Below are positions 6,175 to 6,696 of a stretch of DNA of 6,696 bases, in pieces. A model generated the notes under the pieces. It was not told the DNA's origin and made no database searches. It worked only from the letters and a program-made list of their open reading frames with translations. Source of the DNA: JBLNBU01 sp050260215 (GTDB lineage Bacteria; Pseudomonadota; Alphaproteobacteria; Rhodospirillales; Magnetospirillaceae); the NCBI GenBank assembly GCA_050260215.1, contig JBLNBU010000249.1:1-6696 (forward strand), given 5' to 3'. The position numbers were made by a program, and so were the translations under genes. Every line of letters begins with the position of its first letter. Positions within the stretch are counted from its first letter, which is position 1.

Positions 6175-6696
6175 GGCCTGGCGCCTTCCGTCACCCAATA
6201 GGTCTCCAGCTTCCACTCGGCCATGGGCATGTAGTCGTCCATGGAGGTCGCCATGGCGTTGCGCATGGGCACCGGCGCCAGCAGCGCCGCCCCTTCCGGG
6301 GTGGCCCGCAGGTCGAGGAACGCCTTGCGCACCGCCTCGCGCACCGCTGGGGGCACCCGGGGGTGGGCGGCGACCGGATGGGGCGGCAATTCACGGGTGG
6401 TGTACAGCACCCGCAGGCGGTCGCGCACCGCCGCGTCCTGCTCGTCGAAGACCTTCTGGACCCCGCCGCCGGCATCGGCCAGTCCGTTGGCCACGTGAAG
6501 GTAGACCGAGGCGTGGGTCTTGACGTCGCGCACGGTCATGCGCACCCCGTACAGGCGCTCGAGGTCGGCGCGGATCAGGATGCTGGCGCCGATGGCGTTG
6601 GCCGAGGGCACCGCCAGCACCTTGCCGTTCAGCTCGTGCACGTCCTTCACCGGGCTGTCCTTGGCGACCACCAGGATGCCCTTGAGCGGCGCGCTG
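6171..6696 (-). CDS. PhnD-like periplasmic phosphate/phosphonate-type substrate-binding protein, 5' end outside window
   Basis: The C-terminal 174 residues of a periplasmic binding protein; the start and any signal peptide lie beyond the right edge, with the first complete codon at 6695. The visible part begins in the SAPLKGILVVAKDSPVKDV segment, followed by ELNGKVLAVPSANAIGAS, typical of the PhnD/phosphonate-binding family where a ligand-contacting serine/alanine-rich turn follows the strand. Next comes the VANGLADAGGGVQKVFDE region and the VPPAVREAVRKAFLDL helix, both in family order. The stop TGA (6173-6171) overlaps the histidine kinase ATG by 4 bp. No permease or ATPase gene is next to it on the visible side, which makes a sensory role more likely than transport. 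The ligand cannot be read from sequence: proteins of this family annotated as phosphonate-binding often bind other small anions or molecules. Confidence 0.85.
   Translation of the reverse strand, partial: SAPLKGILVVAKDSPVKDVHELNGKVLAVPSANAIGASILIRADLERLYGVRMTVRDVKTHASVYLHVANGLADAGGGVQKVFDEQDAAVRDRLRVLYTTRELPPHPVAAHPRVPPAVREAVRKAFLDLRATPEGAALLAPVPMRNAMATSMDDYMPMAEWKLETYWVTEGARP
6184..6189 (-). promoter_or_regulatory. Ribosome binding site deciding the histidine kinase start
   Basis: On the minus strand GGAAGG lies 9 nt before the ATG at 6174, inside the last codons of the upstream gene. With the ATGA stop/start overlap it indicates translational coupling, and it favours 6174 over 6216 as the start. 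Confidence 0.6.

Noticed and set aside
4768..6201. A 477-codon plus-strand open frame antisense to the histidine kinase
   Set aside because: It has no recognisable domain, and its composition is that of an antisense shadow. The minus-strand gene carries a complete set of H, N, G1, F and G2 motifs.
6175..6216. Upstream in-frame ATG at 6216 as start of the histidine kinase
   Set aside because: It would add 14 residues without hydrophobic character and overlap the upstream gene by about 46 bp. The ATG at 6174 has a better-placed GGAAGG and a 4-bp ATGA overlap.
1..6696. Mobile element, CRISPR array, RNA gene or phage remnant
   Set aside because: I saw no terminal inverted repeats, regularly spaced repeats, tRNA-like cloverleaf or transposase/integrase motifs on either strand.

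Overview
The window is GC-rich DNA (well over 60% G+C by eye) with dense, non-overlapping genes. Coding style and domain architectures resemble the Rhodospirillales (Azospirillum/Magnetospirillum-like Alphaproteobacteria). That assignment is an inference from protein families only; there is no rRNA or other taxonomic marker. I saw no tRNA, rRNA, insertion sequence, CRISPR array or phage gene. Everything present is signal transduction.

Layout: (1) 2556 to 1, minus strand, is the N-terminal 852 residues of a very large multidomain signalling protein: a kinase-like domain, an AAA-type ATPase, then a helical region. It continues past the left edge. (2) 2557-2740 is a divergent intergenic region, noticeably more AT-rich than its surroundings. 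It contains a near-perfect 20-bp palindrome and a sigma-28-like promoter candidate facing right. (3) 2741-4723, plus strand, is a complete Aer-type (PAS/FAD) methyl-accepting chemotaxis receptor with a C-terminal PilZ domain. (4) 4724-4791 is a short convergent gap. (5) 6174 to 4792, minus strand, is a membrane-bound sensor histidine kinase. (6) 6696 to 6171, minus strand, is the 3' part of a PhnD-like periplasmic substrate-binding protein. Its stop codon overlaps the kinase start codon (ATGA).

Likely biology: the Aer-PilZ receptor probably couples redox or oxygen sensing and c-di-GMP level to the flagellar motor through CheA/CheW encoded elsewhere. The PhnD-like protein and histidine kinase look like one translationally coupled sensory unit, with the binding protein as ligand-sensing partner and no response regulator in view. 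The kinase-like/AAA protein is read divergently from the receptor, so the two may share control through the palindrome. Its kinase-like domain has lost the usual catalytic residues and is probably a pseudokinase. The domain families are known. The parts I consider least documented are the promoter/palindrome arrangement, the degenerate kinase domain and the pairing of these neighbours.
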